Positions 53,874 through 54,014 of a stretch of DNA of 54,014 nucleotides are shown one piece after another; the stretch's first letter is position 1, and each line of letters opens with the position of its first letter. The stretch is from the NCBI GenBank assembly GCA_022823235.1, contig JAJDXO010000012.1, positions 1 through 54,014 on the forward strand. The letters run 5' to 3'. The notes beneath the pieces are model-generated. The model worked only from the letters and a program-made list of their open reading frames with translations. It searched no databases and was not told the origin of the DNA. This stretch comes from Rhodospirillales bacterium (GTDB lineage Bacteria > Pseudomonadota > Alphaproteobacteria > Rhodospirillales > UBA2165). The translations under genes were made by a program, and so were the position numbers.

Positions 53874-54014
53874 GCAAGTCGTCATCACCGGGTCAAGCCC
53901 ACTGGTGTCCGGTTAAGATATCTGGACAGGTTGCATGGTGTTGATTCTACTGGTGTCCAAGCGTTTTCCGACGATTTGGACACGGAGTGAGGACCAGCAC
54001 CATGCGGCACCAGA
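53874..54014 (+). repeat. Terminal inverted repeat: IS end inside a REP-like palindrome (right copy)
   Basis: Exact inverted copy of 1-141. The palindrome ATCACCGGG-TCAAG-CCC (53884-53900) is interrupted, and the IS end begins about 53901 with ACTGGTGTCC; TGGTGTCC recurs at 53951. ATG 54002 after a GAGTGAGGACC site could start a transposase gene (M-R-H-Q...) that runs off the end. Confidence 0.8.

Overview
The window is GC-rich, gene-dense DNA from what is most likely an aerobic alphaproteobacterium, probably an assembled contig. The pointers are the gyrA-coaD pair, a COX15/CtaA-type heme A synthase, many flavin, Rieske and cupin oxygenase-type genes and REP-like palindromes. The lineage call is inference. 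Both ends are the same 141-bp sequence in inverted orientation: the end of an insertion sequence sitting inside a REP-like palindrome, so the contig probably breaks at a multi-copy element.

The most notable content is a selenocysteine locus in the first 12.6 kb. selA and selB (2142-3569 and 217-2145, minus strand) lie divergent from a glycine/proline reductase selenoprotein-B-like gene (3745-4947) that contains an in-frame UGA giving a U-x-x-C motif. About 7 kb further on, a two-domain AhpD/carboxymuconolactone-decarboxylase-like gene (11456-12565, minus) also has an in-frame UGA, giving C-x-x-U followed four residues later by His. Both UGA codons are followed by hairpins whose loop region carries the same heptamer, CCGTGAG, in different reading frames. 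A conventional gene finder would split both genes. selC and selD are not in the window.

Layout: 0.2-5 kb selB, selA and selenoprotein 1; 5.2-10.1 kb a minus-strand run of luciferase-like oxidoreductase, ATP sulfurylase, ThDP enzyme and FAH-family hydrolase; 10.2-11.1 kb aldo/keto reductase; 11.5-15.4 kb ctaA, S41 protease and selenoprotein 2; 15.5-19.4 kb VOC protein, Rieske dioxygenase pair and an orphan solute-binding protein; 19.7-21.8 kb DUF4202-cobA-cbiX, which makes siroheme and fits with ATP sulfurylase in sulfate assimilation; 21.8-26.8 kb MDR and luciferase-like oxidoreductases, DUF1244, a gentisate-dioxygenase-like bicupin and an arylsulfotransferase-like protein; 26.8-28.2 kb a scarred segment with a transposase remnant and a chimeric pseudogene; 28.3-34.4 kb sulfatase, flavin prenyltransferase-like, small hypotheticals, GFA protein, DapA-family lyase, LigI-like amidohydrolase and ABM protein; 34.6-38.4 kb nadA, a second arylsulfotransferase-like protein and a GMC oxidoreductase; 39.4 kb tRNA-Lys; 39.5-43.8 kb a likely aminotransferase-hydantoinase-carbamoylase-cupin operon; 44.1-52.3 kb gyrA, coaD, FAH hydrolase, cupin, acyl-CoA ligase and CocE-type hydrolase; 52.6-53.8 kb an MFS transporter.

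Dispersed C/T- and G/A-rich repeats occur at about 4.95, 11.2, 38.7 and 43.9 kb, and paired palindromes occur at 19.5 and 30.7 kb. Several of the dispersed repeats begin exactly at the stop codons of genes.
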